Source: Fragum whitleyi (Eukaryota; Mollusca; Bivalvia; Cardiida; Cardiidae). From it: DNA of 64,000 nucleotides. The position numbers and the translations under genes were made by a program. Under the pieces are notes generated by a model. The model made no database searches. It was not told the DNA's origin and saw only the letters and a program-made list of their open reading frames with translations. Shown one piece after another: positions 34,094 through 46,389 of the stretch. The stretch covers positions 20,167,158-20,231,157 of the forward strand of contig OX411546.1 of the NCBI GenBank assembly GCA_948146395.1, written 5' to 3'. How positions within the stretch are numbered: the stretch's first letter is position 1; each line of letters starts with the position of its first letter.

Positions 34094-35328
34094 CCACAGC
34101 ATAAATAGTATACTCCAACTCCGTATTTTCGCGGACGTCATATTTTCGCGGCAATCGAATTTTAGCGTAACGTTTGCTTTGTTGGTTGTGAATTGATTCA
34201 CAATTTGTGAACAAACCCTATACTTATGTACACAATTAAGAAGATCAACAAAGATGTAATTAATAAAAATAATATAATAATAGATTTTACCTATAGACAC
34301 GAAAAGTAATTTGAAGAAAGAACCATTCTTGATTTACTAATTTACTCAACTTAAGCTACAATAAGGCTCCTGCACCCCAACCTTTTGCTGTATCGACACA
34401 TATGAATAATTTATCAAATTCAATATTATGTGTCTGTCTGTTCCGACCGCTTTTTCTTTTTTTTTTTTTTTTTGCTTGAATGGGGTTTAAGACCGCTTTT
34501 TGTCATTTTCAAGAACACAAAACAAAGAAAATAGAACTTGGCATTTTTTTACATTTTTCTACTCCGAAGATATTGTCAGTGGAAAAAAAAAGTACAGTTA
34601 AGATGTGAAATAAACTTCCCTAAGTGCTGTACAAAACATGCACACGATCATTAATTTTCAAAAGACCAAAACAGGCTATTAATCAAATCGATGGCTAGTT
34701 GGCTACTTGATTTTTCTCATTTACATGTATTTCTAGATTGAATTCCACAGTCACTTAGAATAGATAAGCGCTAACATCGGAAGAAATTAACATAATATTA
34801 GTGAAAGATACTCAAAATAATTCTTATTGGTTTTTCTTCGTAAAAAATGCAACTTTGAATATGGGCGCACGTATTATAGAAACTGCGTCAGGTCTAAATC
34901 CTAAAGGGTGCAATTCCGACAAGATGTTGGCCGGCATAGCTTTAGCTAAAATCACGGCTGTATTTACATTTTTTTAAAAAACCAAACTGCGAATTTTGTT
35001 ATAGATTTCATCTTGTTCAAGTCTTAACCGGGAATATTGCTATAGATTTAATCTCTTTCAAGTCTTATCCCTCTTTTTAATCCGACGTTAAAGCGCAACA
35101 ACGATGACGTTGTTTTAGCAGGAAAAAGTAGCGTCTTAGAATGACGTCATTTGTGGAGGGTAAAAAGAAAACATCATCCAGACGAGATTCTAAGCAAAGA
35201 TGTGTAACTTTTTACATGTAAGACTGATTCTTATCCTAATTTTGCGACAACAATCTAAAATTTGATAATGATAGACAGGAATAAAATCGAAGAAAAAACT
35301 GTTGATGAATTAAAATAAATGATAAAAC
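34094..35328. other. Intergenic DNA, no gene recognised
   Basis: Contains TTGAATGGGGTTTAAGACCGC at about 34477-34497, the left word of repeat R, after a T/C run at 34449-34473. Near 34980-35080 the words GAATTTTGTTATAGATTTCATC and GAATATTGCTATAGATTTAATC form a roughly 60-bp direct repeat. No gene was supported. Confidence 0.5.
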
Positions 35329-35376
35329 AAAATGGCGAAATCTCGCGAGATCATCATCCTCCATGTAGGCCGCCAT
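35329..35376. promoter_or_regulatory. Promoter-like cluster with TCTCGCGAGA
   Basis: AAAATGGCG (35329-35338), then the exact palindrome TCTCGCGAGA (35341-35350), then GGCCGCCAT (35368-35376), a YY1-like word on the minus strand. TCTCGCGAGA is known from TATA-less promoters in animals (bound by BANP in mammals). The two ATG words point in opposite directions, so a bidirectional promoter is possible, but no exon was recognised on either side. Confidence 0.4.
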
Positions 35377-35460
35377 TACGACACAAAATAAAACTTTGAT
35401 GGTTTATGTATTTCATTTTGATTTTGATTGTTTTAATGTTTTACACGTGTTATCTAAAAG

Positions 35461-35509
35461 CGGGAAAAGCCGCAAAGCGCCCTTTGGGCGCTTTGCGTTA
35501 CTTTTCCCG
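35461..35509. repeat. Strong 49-bp hairpin
   Basis: CGGGAAAAG, CGCAAAGCGCCC, a TTT loop, GGGCGCTTTGCG, then CTTTTCCCG, with only a short internal bulge. It lies about 70 bp before Helentron-like copy 1b. As RNA it would be very stable, but it is an isolated palindrome with no gene around it. Confidence 0.75.
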
Positions 35510-35577
35510 TATCAATACATTCAAAATCTGCATCATGCCACCCCCTTTCCAATTTACCTCCATTTTTAGCTCACCTG

Positions 35578-37105
35578 AGCACGAAGTGCTCAAGGTGAGC
35601 TTTTGTGGTTGGGTGGATGTCCGTCGTCCGTCGTGTGTCGTCTGTCGTCAACATTTACCTTGTATGCACTCTAGAGGCCACATTTTTCACCTAATCATCC
35701 TGAAATTTGGTCAGAATGATTGTCTTGATAAAATCTTGGACAAGTTCGAAATTGGGTCAAATGGGGTCAAAAACTAGGTCACGGGGTCAAATCTTAGAAA
35801 TATCTTGTAGGCTTTCTAGAGGCCACATTTTTTGCCCAATCAACCTGAAATTTGGTCAGAATGATTGTCTTGATAAAATCTTGGATAAGTTTGAATTTGG
35901 GTCAAGTGGGGTCAAAAACTAGGTCAGGGGGTCAAATCTTAGAAAAACCTTGTATGCACTCTAGAGGCCACATTTTTTGCCCAATCAATCTAAAATTTAG
36001 TCAGAATGATTATCTTGATGAAATCTCGGACGAGTTCGAAATTGGGTCAAGTGGGGTCAAAAACTAGGTCACAGGGTCAAATCTTAGAAAAACCTTGTAT
36101 GCACTCTAGAGGCCACATTTTTAGCCCAATCAACCTGAAAATTGGTCAGAATAATTATCTTGATAAAATCTCGGACAAGTTTGAATTTCGGTCAAGTTGG
36201 GTCAAAAACTAGGTCATGGGGTCAAATCTTAGAAAAACCTTGTAATGACTCTAGAGGCCACATTTTTTGCCCAATCAATCTAAAATTTGGTCAGAATGAT
36301 TGTCTTGATAAAATCTCAAACAAGTTTGAAATTTGGTCAAGTGGGGTCAAAAACTAGGTCAAGGGGTCAAATCTTAGAAATATCTTGTATGCACTCTAGA
36401 GGCCACATTTTTAGCCCAATCAACCTGAAATTTGGTCAGAATGATTGTTATGATAAAATCTCGGATAAGTTTGAATTCTGGTCAAGTGGGGTCAAAAACT
36501 AGGTCAAGGGGTCAAATCTTAGAAAAACCTTGTATGCACTCTAGAGGCCACATTTTTTGCCCAATCAATCTAAAATTTGGTCAAAATGATTGTCTTGATG
36601 AAATCTTGGACGTGTTCGAAATTGGGTCAAGTGGGGTCAAAAACTAGGTCACAGGGTCAAATCTTAGAAAAACCTTGTATGCACTCTAGAGGCCATATTA
36701 ATTGCCAAATCAACCTGAAAATTGGTCAGAATGATTATCTTGATAAAATCTCGGACAAGTTGGATATTGGGTCAAGTGGGGTCAAAAACTAGGTCACAGG
36801 GTCAAATCTTAGAAAAACCTTGTATGCACTCTAGAGGCCACATTTTTAGCCCAATCAACCTGAAAATTGGTCAGAATGATTATCTTGATAAAATCTCGGA
36901 CAAGTTTGAATTGGGGTCAAGTGGGGTCAAAAACTAGGTCACAAGGTCAAATCTTAGAAAAACCTTGTAAGCAGTGTAAAGGCATCATTTTTTGCCCAAT
37001 CGACCTGAAATTTGGTAAGAATTCATTATCCTTTCTAAATCTACTTTAAACAATTTTTGACAGTTCATTCAGGTGAGCGATTTAGGGCCACTATGGCCCT
37101 CTTGT
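35578..37105 (+). mobile_element. Helentron-like element, type 1, copy 1b (10 monomers of 145 bp)
   Basis: Preceded by TTTTT. The 5' hairpin (35579-35610) pairs GCTCACCT/AGGTGAGC and GAGCAC/GTGCTC around GAA. Then CGTC-rich short repeats (35620-35650), then ten 145-bp monomers starting with CTTGTATGCACTCTAGAGGCC at about 35659 and repeating at 145-bp steps. Near the end TTCAGGTGAGC is the inverted copy of the 5' GCTCACCTGA, followed by the hairpin AGGGCCACTATGGCCCT and CTTGT. The serial 71-codon frames are an effect of the 145-bp period and not genes. Confidence 0.85.
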
Positions 37106-38404
37106 CTTGTTTTAAAATTGTAAACTCAATGAAACTTTGGCCAATGCATGGTGCAGAGACTCCAAGAAATGTAAAAGAATACCAAAATCAAATGTTTAGA
37201 CCTTAATAAATTCTTTCAATAAAGATTTGTCAAATACTGTGGAAATATGACACCCTGACTCTGTATGGTGCTCATGAATGTGGCCAACATCCAGAAGCAT
37301 TTTCAGCCAAATTTTTCTAAAAAGACCCTTAAAACTTTGCTGATTGACAGATTAAATAAGACTCTTTTAATGCATATTATTTTCGTTCTTGGTTTGATGT
37401 TTATTTCAAGCCCATTCATAATTGACTAGTTTGTACCGTGAAAATACGAAGAGCCATGGTAAATGGACTTTCATCATAGCAATGAGAGTCCCCTATTCTA
37501 GCAGGCTCCCGTATTCGATCATTTTGATTTTGGGGAAATTCTGATGTCTCAATTTTTCTTAACGATTGGCATATTGTTGAAAATCATTTTAAGAAATTTT
37601 CATGCGTAGCAGATGATGAAAAAGTGCTTATCTTTCCAAATATAGCCTGATGACCACAGGGAAATGTCCCGCTGATTTTTTGTAGAACATATATGATAAT
37701 ATAGACAAGGGGTTGAACTCCATTTTTGAGCAAAAAACACCCGGCATGAATCGAGAGTCGATTTCTAAGTCAGATTTTACCCAATCTGAATGCCCAATGC
37801 ATCATTTCATAGCTAAATGGATAAACTACCAACAAGTATGGTTAATATGCCTAAAGCCATGGGTTGTCTTTTATCTGTGGCTATTAAAAAAATGTTGAAC
37901 GAAGATAGGAAACATTAAATTCCTTCACAGTTTATTCTGAGAAAGGATTATTCATATGTTTTGATCAAATTTGCTTTGAAAAATGAGATTGGTCCATCAA
38001 AATTCAACATAATCGATCTTTTATCTAAATTTTTCGGAATTCCTGAATTTAAAAATGGTAGTCTTCTAAAATGAATTGATTGGAGTATTTAAATCCATCT
38101 TTTAAAGTCCAAGTTTAAGGAAGAGGCTTAAGACATTCTATGCATGTGTAGCATCCAATTTCTTTAAGTGTTATCCCAGTATCGTCCTTAATTAAAACTA
38201 CTTTTTAGACAGGCCACGGATAAAGGAAACCGAGTTTTTCATATGTTATGTATAGTTCCTTAACATTATATTCAATTATTCCTAAAGCAAGGAAGTCACA
38301 CATAAGTAGACTGTGTCAAAACAAACAAAAAATGGGCAAGTTTTTTTCAAGCTCTCAAATTTTTTGTTTTGTTGACGTCATCACAGTTGTCTAGAGCTAT
38401 TTTT
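37106..38404. other. Intergenic DNA, no gene recognised
   Basis: AT-rich sequence of mixed composition; no repeat family shared with the rest of the window and no supported reading frame was found. Confidence 0.5.
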
Positions 38405-39025
38405 AGCTCCACTGGCTGAAAGCCACTGGGGCTATTGTCATGGCGTTGTGTCCGTCCGTACGTGCGTCCGTGCGTCTGGTCGTAAACTTTTACTTTAAAA
38501 ATCTTCTCCTCAGAAACTACTGGATGGATTTCAACCAAACTTCACAGGAATGATCCTTGGGTGACCCTCTTTCAAAGTTGTTCAAGAAATTTTGATCCAA
38601 TGAAAAACATGGATTAAATGGGGGTGGCTAATTTCCAAATATGGTAAAAAGTGACTTTTCTCAGGTTCTAATTGATGGATACCAGTTAAATTTTACATGA
38701 ATGATCCTTGGGTGACTGTTCATCAGTCTACAAAAAATTATTGTGATCTGATGAAAAATATATATTTTATGGCCGGAGGTCATTTCTCTATATGTTATAT
38801 AGTGAAAACTTTGAAAATCATTTTCTCAGAATGTATCAGATGGATATCAACCAAATTTCACTGGAATGATCCTTGGTTGACCCTTTATCAGTCTACCAAA
38901 AATTATTGTGATCGGATAAAAAATATGCATTTTAGGGCGGAGGTCATTTCTCTATATGTTATATAGTGAAAACTTTGAAAATCATTTTCTCAGAATGTAA
39001 TTGATGGATATAAACCAAATTCCAC
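38405..39025 (+). mobile_element. Helentron-like element, type 2 (variant), copy 2a, 3' truncated
   Basis: Starts AGCTCCACTGGCT-GAA-AGCCACTGGGGCT after TTTT, then CGTCCGTACGTGCGTCC, then about three monomers with CAACCAAACTTCACAGGAATG, CCTTGGGTGACC and ATATGTTATATAGTG. No 3' inverted repeat or hairpin is present; sequence changes at about 39025. The nearest relative is 2d at 53.7 kb. Confidence 0.75.
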
Positions 39026-39939
39026 AATCATTGGTATTTACTCCAGATTCAGGTCATTATTAGTCCCTATTTTTATTCAGGAATGATTTGCCTATGTGAT
39101 AACATAAAACATTTCAAGAAAAAATCAGGAGATTCTTAACTGGTGATAGGGTCAAGGAGTATACATCCAAAGCTTTGCAGTGTTTCCGCAAGAGCCTTTT
39201 TTCTGCGTTTTTGACGCAAATAAATCGTTGGCGACAAAACAAAATTCACTGAGTGGGTTTTATGTGATGCAATCAAAATTGACTTCAAAATACAATTATC
39301 ATAGGTTGTATGTATTGGCTCTGACAGAATTATGAGCCCAGATGTACAAAAAATAACAAACAACTGCCAGGGAACTACTTGAAATTGAGTTTCGTGGATA
39401 TCTGTCAACCATGTTGTTGTTGCTGTTCTATTGATACACCCAGTTTATTGAGAAACAAATTTATTGCACCGGGACCTATTTAATCCTATATAAGAAATAA
39501 TCAGGAGGTAACATTACTATCATTTCATGGCGTTGCAGCAATTCCGAAGCACACAAAGACGCATCAACATGTCAGGATGATGATCGCACCTTTACCCTAT
39601 CCCTAATTGTTTTTTTAACGTGTTGATTAGGTGTTTTAATTAAAGCTCTTCTTTGCACTTTCTTTAATTTTTCGACAACAGTTGCCAACAGTTATACAGA
39701 CAATCAATTTCATTGCGCGCTCTTCTTCTTTTTCCATTTTCCTTTCTTTTGGATAAAAAGAAATCTCGCATGCAAATATTGTTAGAAAAAAATGTCATGA
39801 GTCATTTCATAGCGAAAATTACTTAGTATCAAATTAGAAATTATAAATCTGTGTGATTAAGAAGTATGAAAATCATTGGCTTTCTTGTCAAATCTTTTTT
39901 CGGTATGACATCAGTATTAATTTCTTGGGGAATGACCTG
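39026..39939. other. Intergenic DNA, no gene recognised
   Basis: No gene or repeat shared within the window was found. The minus frame at 39136-39408 has no recognisable domain. Confidence 0.5.
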
Positions 39940-40159
39940 ACTTGAAACACACCCCCAAACACCTGGCCTGGGCATGGATGATCAGTTCATAGACCTGAAT
40001 TAAAAAAGCTAAAATCATATCTGTTGGGCCACCAGGTGCGGAGCACCAGGGGGAGGGGGTAGTACTTGAAATAAATTTTGAAATCTTTAACCTTCTTCTT
40101 TGGAACCAGGAGCCCAATAGACTTGAAAATTGGCATGGATGATCAGTTCGTAAACTATA
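39940..40159 (+). repeat. Remnant of another Helentron-like family
   Basis: GGCATGGATGATCAGTTC occurs at about 39972 and 40132, a 160-bp step, in a monomer with CTTCTTCTTTGGAACCAGGAG that resembles the type-1f monomer at 62 kb. Between them CCACCAGGTGC-GGA-GCACCAGGGGG is a hairpin with a GGA loop like the 5' hairpins of the complete elements. Confidence 0.45.
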
Positions 40160-40706
40160 TGTGGCATGAGACGGGGAGGGAGAGTAAGGGGTGTCCTTTC
40201 CCTGTGCATGAGAAACTTTTCGGTTAGAAATACTAAATGGAACCATTTTAAGGGTATCAGATTCTTTTTTACTAACGTTGAACCTTACACCCCCTAGTCT
40301 TTATTTTTATTGCAATTTTAGACAACTTTATTTTTCGAGTTTTGTCAATGAATTGTACTCCAAAAGGTACTTGAGTACGTCTGTCTACCTTCTGAAGGTC
40401 TTAATGACCTTTTCCGATCGACGTTTAAATCCTACAAAGGTCTAATCATTACTTTCCTTTGTTTCAGAACGGAAAAAAACTTTAAAAACATCCGCTCAAG
40501 AAACGCATGGCAAAAGGCTTCGGTAGGCCTATTTATCTTGTGTAATTTTTGAATAATCCATAAGATTCTTACTCTCAAACCATGTCTCTTTGTCCCCGTG
40601 ATATGGGGGACTAACGTTTCTCCATTTCATTTGTAAAACTCACTCATTTTCAATAGTTTGGGGGACGGTCCTGCGTATCTTGTTTCTTTTAAACGCGAAC
40701 TGTGTC
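40160..40706 (+). repeat. Repeat D, copy 1 (partner at 47465-48021)
   Basis: Nearly identical by eye to 47465-48021 over about 550 bp, including GGAGGGAGAGTAAGGGGTGTCC, CTTACACCCCCTAGTC, GGTACTTGAGTACGTCTGTC and GGCTTCGGTAGGCCTATTTA. The main difference is an extra CCTTTGGGG-type block in the second copy. No coding capacity was recognised. Confidence 0.85.
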
Positions 40707-40870
40707 TCTTTACCCCTCCTTATAGGATTACAAATTTATCTCTACCTCCGTACAATAATTCTCTTAACCTTGGGAAATCGTGAGAAATTCCATTGCCACG
40801 AAGTTATACTCCAATTAGGGGGTTGGTGGGTTGAGGGTATATTAAAGCAAAGGAGAAACTTTTAAAAACT
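40701..40870 (+). repeat. Continuation of repeat D shared with 55866-56040
   Basis: TGTGTCTCTTTACCCCTCC, ATAGGATTACAAATTTATCT and GGGTATATTAAAGCAAAGG recur near-identically at 55866-56040, showing that repeat D and this segment are parts of one longer dispersed unit broken differently at the three places. Confidence 0.8.
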
Positions 40871-41054
40871 TCTTTTAAAAAAATCGCATGACAAAAGGCT
40901 TCGGTAGGCCTAATCATCTTGTATAAGCATTCGGAACATTGCTCATAAGATCGTGTAAATAAAATCCATGGTTTGAAATTGACCCCGCATAGAGTACCAT
41001 GTTTAACTTGGCCATATATATAGAAAAATGCCTCCTGTGGTATATAGTTTTTTT

Positions 41055-42986
41055 AGCTCACCTGAGCACGAAGTGCTCAAGGTGAGCTATTGTGATGGGC
41101 TGCTGTCCGGCGTCCGTCGTCCGTCGTCCGTCGTCCATCGTCCGTCGTCCGTCGTCCGTCGTCCATCGTCCGTCGTCAAACTTTACCTTGTGTGCACTCT
41201 AGAGGCCACAGTTTTGGTCCAAATGTCTTGAAACTTGGTCAGAATGTTTGTCTCCATCAAATCTCGGTTAAGTTCGAAATTGGGTCAAGTGGGGTCAAAA
41301 ATGGGGTCAAGGGGTCAAATCTTAGAAAAACCTTGTGTGCACTCTAGAGCCCACATTTGTGGCCCAAATGTCTTGAAACTTGGTCAGAATGTTTATCTCC
41401 ATCAAATCTCGGCCAAGTTTGAAATTGGGTCAATTGGGGTCAAGAATGGGGTCAAGGGGTCAAATCTTAGAAAAACCTTGTGTGCGCTCTAGAGGCCACA
41501 TTTGTGGCCCAAATGTCTTGAAACTTGGTGGAAATGTTTGTCTCCATCAAATCTCGATCAAGTTCGAAATTGGGTCAATTGGGGTCAAAAATGGGGTCAA
41601 GGGGTCAAATCTTAGAAAAATCTTGTGTGCGCTCTAAAGGCCATATTTTTGGCCCAAATGTCTTGAAACTTGGTCAGAATGTTTGTCTCCATCAAATCTC
41701 AGTCAAGTTTGAAATTGGGTCAAGTAGGGTCAAAAATGGGGTCAAGGGGTCAAATCTTAGAAAAACTTTGTGTGCTCTCTAGAGGCCATATTTTTGGCCA
41801 AATGTTTTGAAACTTGGTCAGAATGTTTGTCTCCATCAAATCTGTCAGTCAAGTTTGAAATTGGGTCAAGTGGGGTCAAAAATGGGGTCAAGGGCTCAAA
41901 TCTTAGAAAAACCTTGTGTGCTCTCTAGAGGCCACATTTTTGGCCCAATTGTCTTGAAACTTGGTCAGAATGTTTGTCTCCATAAAATCTCGGCCAAGAT
42001 TGAAATTGGGTCAAGTGGGGTCAAAAATGGAGTCAAGGGGTCAAATCTAAGAAAACTTTGTGTGCTCTCTAGAGGCCATATTTTTGGCCAAATATTTTGA
42101 AACTTGGTCAGAATGTTTGTCTCCATCAAATCTCGGCCAAGTTTGAAATTGGGACAAGTGGGGTCAAAATGGGGTCAAGGGGTCAAATCTTAGAAAAACC
42201 TTGTGTGCGCTCTAAAGGCCATATTTTTGGCCCAAATGTCTTGAAACTTGGTCAGAATGTTTGTCTCCATCAAATCTCAGTCAAGTTTGAAATTGGGTCA
42301 AGTAGGGTAAAAAATAGGGTCAAGGGGTCAAATCTTTGAAAAACCTTGTGTGCTCTTTAGAGGCTATATTTTTGGCCCAAATGTCTTGAAACTTGGTCAG
42401 AATGTTTGTCTCCATCAAATCTCGGTCAAGTTTGAAATTGGGTCAAGTGGGGTCAAAATTGGGTCAAGGGGTCAAATCTTAGAAAAATCTTGTGTGCACT
42501 CTAGAGGACACATTTTTTTGCTCAAATGTCTTGAAACTTGGTCAGAATGTTTGTCTCCATCAAATCTCAGTCAGGTTCAAATTGGGTCAAGTGGGGCCAA
42601 AAATGGGGTCAAGGGTTCAAATCTTGGGAAAACCTTGTGTGTAATCTAGAAGCCACATCTTTGGTCCAAATGTCTTGAAACATGTTTGTCTCCATCAAAT
42701 CTCAGTCATGTTCAAAATTGGGTCAAGTGGGGTCAAAATTGGGGTCAAGGGGTCAAATCTTAAAAAGAAGAAAACATGTTAACTCAATTATCTTGAAACT
42801 TGGTCAATATGTTTGTATGAAACCTAGGTCAAGTTCGAAATTGCCTTGAAATCTTACACAAGTTTGATAGAGGGTCAAAAACATTTTAGAGGCAACAGTT
42901 TTAACTGAAATGTTTTCTTCTTGATCTCTTTGACTTTTGTTTAGCCATGCATCAGGTGAGCGCTTTAGGGCCAATGGCCCTCTTGT
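41055..42986 (+). mobile_element. Helentron-like element, type 1, copy 1c (11 or more monomers)
   Basis: Same 5' hairpin as 1b after TTTTTTT, followed by an expanded (CGTCCGT)n tract (41108-41178), then about eleven 145-bp monomers starting CTTGTGTGCACTCTAGAG at about 41187, with a diverged sequence class (AAATGTCTTGAAACTTGG, GTCTCCATCAAATC). The last monomers decay from about 42700. 3' end: CATCAGGTGAGC, hairpin AGGGCCAATGGCCCT, CTTGT. It abuts copy 1d with only TT between them. Confidence 0.85.
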
Positions 42987-43696
42987 TTAGCTCACCTGAG
43001 CACGAAGTGCTCAAGGTGAGCTATTGTGGTTAGGTGGATGTCCGTCGTGCGTCGTGCGACGTCCATCGTCCATCGTCAACATTTGCCTTGTATGCACTCT
43101 AGAGGCCACATTTTTTGCCCTATCAACCTGAATTTTGGTCAGAATGATTGTCTTGATGAAATCTCGGACGAGTTTGAAATTGGGTCAACTGGGGTCAAAA
43201 ACTATGTCTTGGGGTCAAATCTTAGAAAAACCTTGTATGCACTCTAGAGGCCACATTTCTTGCCCAATCAACCTGAATTTTGGTCAGAATGATTGTCTTG
43301 ATGAATTCTCGGACGAGTTTGAAATTGGGTCAACCAGGGTCAAAAACTAGGTCACAGGGTCAAATCTTAGAAAAACCTTGTATGTACTCTAGAGGCCACA
43401 TTTTTTGCCCAATCAACCTGAATTTTGGTCAGAATGATTGTCTTGATGAAATCTCAGACGAGTTCGAAATTTGGTCAACTGGGATCAAAAACTAGGTCAC
43501 AGGGTCAAATCTTAGAAAAACCTTGTATGCACTCTAGAGGCCACATTTTTTGCCCAATCAACCTGAATTTTGGTCAGAAAGATTGTCTTGATGAAATCTC
43601 AGACAAGTTCGAAATTGGGTCAACTGGGGTCAAAAACTAGGTCACAGGGTCAAATCTTAGAAAAACCTTGTATGCACTCTAGAGGCCACATTTTTT

Positions 43697-45125
43697 AGCT
43701 CCACTGGCCGAAGGCCAGCGAGCTATTGTCATGGCGGGGTGTCCGTCGTGCGTCCGTGCGTCCGTGCGTCCGTCCGTGCGTGCGTGCGTAAACTTTTCTT
43801 AAAACATCTTCTCCTCCTAAAGTAATAGGTGGATTTTGATGAAACTTGGCCAGAATGTTCCTTTGGTGACCCTCTTCTAAAGTTGTTCAAGAAATTTGGA
43901 TTGACCCCCAAATATGGGCGTGGCAGGGCGGGGCTTATTTTGAGCCCGAAATCTTTGAAGGACATCTCCTCCTGAACCATTGGGCCAATTGTAATGAAAC
44001 TTTACCAGAATGTTCCTTGGATGACCCTCTTTTAAAGTTGTTCAAGAAATTTGGATTGACCCCCAAATAAGGGCGTGGCAGGGCGGGGCTTATTTTGAGC
44101 CCGAAATCTTTGAAGGACATCTCCTCCTGAACCATTGGGCCAATTGTAATGAAACTTTACCAGAATGTTCCTTGGATAACCCTCTTTTAAAGTTGTTCAA
44201 GAAATTTGGATTGACCCCCAAATATGGGCGTGGCAGGGCGGGGCTTATTTTGAGCCCGAAATCTTTGAAGGACATCTCCTCCTGAACCATTGGGCCAATT
44301 TTAATGAAACTTTACCAGAATGTTCCTTGGATGACCCTCTTTTAAAGTTGTTCAAGAAATTTGGATTGACCCCCAAATATGGGCGTGGCAGGGCGGGGCT
44401 TATTTTGAGCCCGAAATCTTTGAAGGACATCTCCTCCTGAACCATTGGGCCAATTTTAATGAAACTTTACCAAAATGTTCCTTGGATGACCCTCTTTTAT
44501 AGTTGTTCAAGGAATTTGGATTGACCCCCAAATATGGGCGTGGCAGGGCGGGGCTTATTTTGAGCCCGAAATCTTTGAAGGACATCTCCTCCTGAACTAT
44601 TGGGCCAATTGTAATGAAACTTTACCAGAATGTTCCTTTGATAATCAGACCCTCTTTTAAAGTTGTTCAAGAAATTTGGATTGACCCCCAAATATGGGCG
44701 TGGCATGGTGGGGCTTATTTTGAGCCCAAAATCTTTGAACGACATCTCCTGAACCATTGGGCTGATTATAATGAAACTTTATCAAAATATTCCTTGGGTG
44801 ACCCTCTCCTTAATTTGTTCAAGAAATTTGAATTGCCCCTCACCCACCCCCCAACCCCCAAAAAGCGGCGTGGCTGGTTGGGGCTTATTTTGAGCCCGAA
44901 ATCCTTGAACGACGCCTCCTTCTGAACCATTGGGCCAATTTCAATGAAAATTTACCAGAATATTCCTTGGATGACGCACTTTGATAGTTGATCAAGAAAT
45001 TTGGAATGACCCCCAAAAAATGGGTGTGGCAGGGTGGGGCTTTATCCGAATGTTCCTTGAATGACCCTTTTCAAAAATTGTTTGGGAAATTTTTATTTGC
45101 CCATAAACATGGGACTGGCAGGGCA
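43697..45125 (+). mobile_element. Helentron-like element, type 2, copy 2b (155-bp monomers)
   Basis: Starts AGCTCCACTGGCC-GAA-GGCCAGCGAGCT, then GCGTCCGTGCGTCC repeats, then about eight monomers of 155 bp (words GAACCATTGGGCCAATT, TGTTCCTTGGATGACCC, GGGCGTGGCAGGGCGGGGC). The first monomers are nearly identical and the last are more diverged. No 3' end is seen before unique AT-rich sequence (about 45126-45452), so it shares, or lost its end to, copy 2c. Confidence 0.8.
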
Positions 45126-45452
45126 GGCTTGTTTTTTTTATTTTTATCCACATTTTGCGTTGTTTGTCTTTTTATTTATTGGCTGTGATTTATTTTCGCA
45201 CTTCTTACATATAGTGCAGAATTAAAACTCCATATATAATTTTCAAAACAAATAAAATACATTTTGTAAGCGTAATTTCAGTTTTCTACAATCTAGACCT
45301 TAGATTGTTTTCACACCTGTCATTAGAGATATATTTCGCGTACCAGTTTTTCACACATTTCACACATTTATGCCAGGTATATCAACCAAGGTCTTAAACA
45401 TTGTCTAATACATCAAGCAAATCTGCCTTGCTCTCATGAGGAATGATTTTTT
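45126..45452. other. Unique AT-rich segment between type-2 copies 2b and 2c
   Basis: No repeat structure or supported frame. It lies inside the insertion in copy 1d, so it may be the interior of a longer type-2 element or DNA captured between two insertions. Confidence 0.5.
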
Positions 45453-46389
45453 AGCTCCACTGGCCGAAGGCCAGCGAGCTATTGTCATGGCGGTGTGTCC
45501 GTCGTGCGTGCGTCCGTCCGTCCGTCCGTCCGTGCGTGCGTCCGTGCGTGCGTAAACTTTTTCTTTAAACATCTTCTCCTCCCAAACCAATGGGCGAATT
45601 TTGATGAAACTTGGTAGAAATGTTCCTTGGGTGACCCTCTTCCAAAATTGTTAAAGAAATTTAGATTGACCCCCAAATATGGGCGTGGCAGGGCGTGGCA
45701 TTTTTTCACCTTGAAATCTTAAAAAATCTTCTCCTCCTAAACCATTGGGCCAATTTCAATGAAACTTGGCATGGATGTTTCCTGGGTGACCCTTTACCTA
45801 AATTGTTCAAGAATTTTTGATTGACCCCCAAATATGGGCGTGGCAGGGCGGGGCTTATTTTGAGCCCAAAATCTTTGAATGACATCTCCTCCTGAACCAC
45901 TAGGCCGATTTCAACCAAACTTTACCAGAATGTTCCTTGGGTAACCCTTTTCAAAAATTGTTCCTGAAATTTTGATTGGCCAACAAATATGGGCGTGGCA
46001 GGGCGGGGCTTATTTGAGCCCGAAATCTTTGAACGACATTTCCTCCTCAACCATTGGGCTGATTTCAATGAAATTTTACCAGAATGTTCCTTCTGTGACC
46101 CTTTTCAAAAATTGTATGCGAAATATTAATAAGCCCATCAATATTGGCATGTCAGGGTGTGGCTTATTTTGACCCCGAAATCTTTGAACTACATCTCCTG
46201 ATGAAGGTTCGGCCGATTTCAATGAAACCTGAGAATTTTGGTGCAATGTGAGCCATACCCATTTAATTAATATAAAATAGGTCTTAAGAGATTTCAAAGT
46301 GTTGTTTTCATTCAAAGAAAGATTCATTTAATGCAAGTCTAATGATGTTAAAGCCAGTGGAGCGATACAGGCCCTCTTGGGCCTCTTGT
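45453..46389 (+). mobile_element. Helentron-like element, type 2, copy 2c
   Basis: Same 5' hairpin as 2b after TTTTTT, CGTC repeats, about four monomers, a distinct tail (GTGCAATGTGAGCCATACCC, CAAAGTGTTGTTTTCATTC) and a complete 3' end: GCCAGTGGAGCGATACAGG (inverse of the 5' CCACTGGC), hairpin AGGCCCTCTTGGGCCT and CTTGT. The same tail and 3' end occur in 2e. Confidence 0.85.

Noticed and set aside
35707..37049. Serial 60-71-codon frames with the word KTRSQGQILEKPC
   Set aside because: They recur every 145 bp, which is not a multiple of three, so each frame overlaps the next and ends at the same stop. They reflect the tandem array, not a protein family. The same holds for 41235-42649, 43026-43640, 43729-44757 (minus) and 56337-58632.
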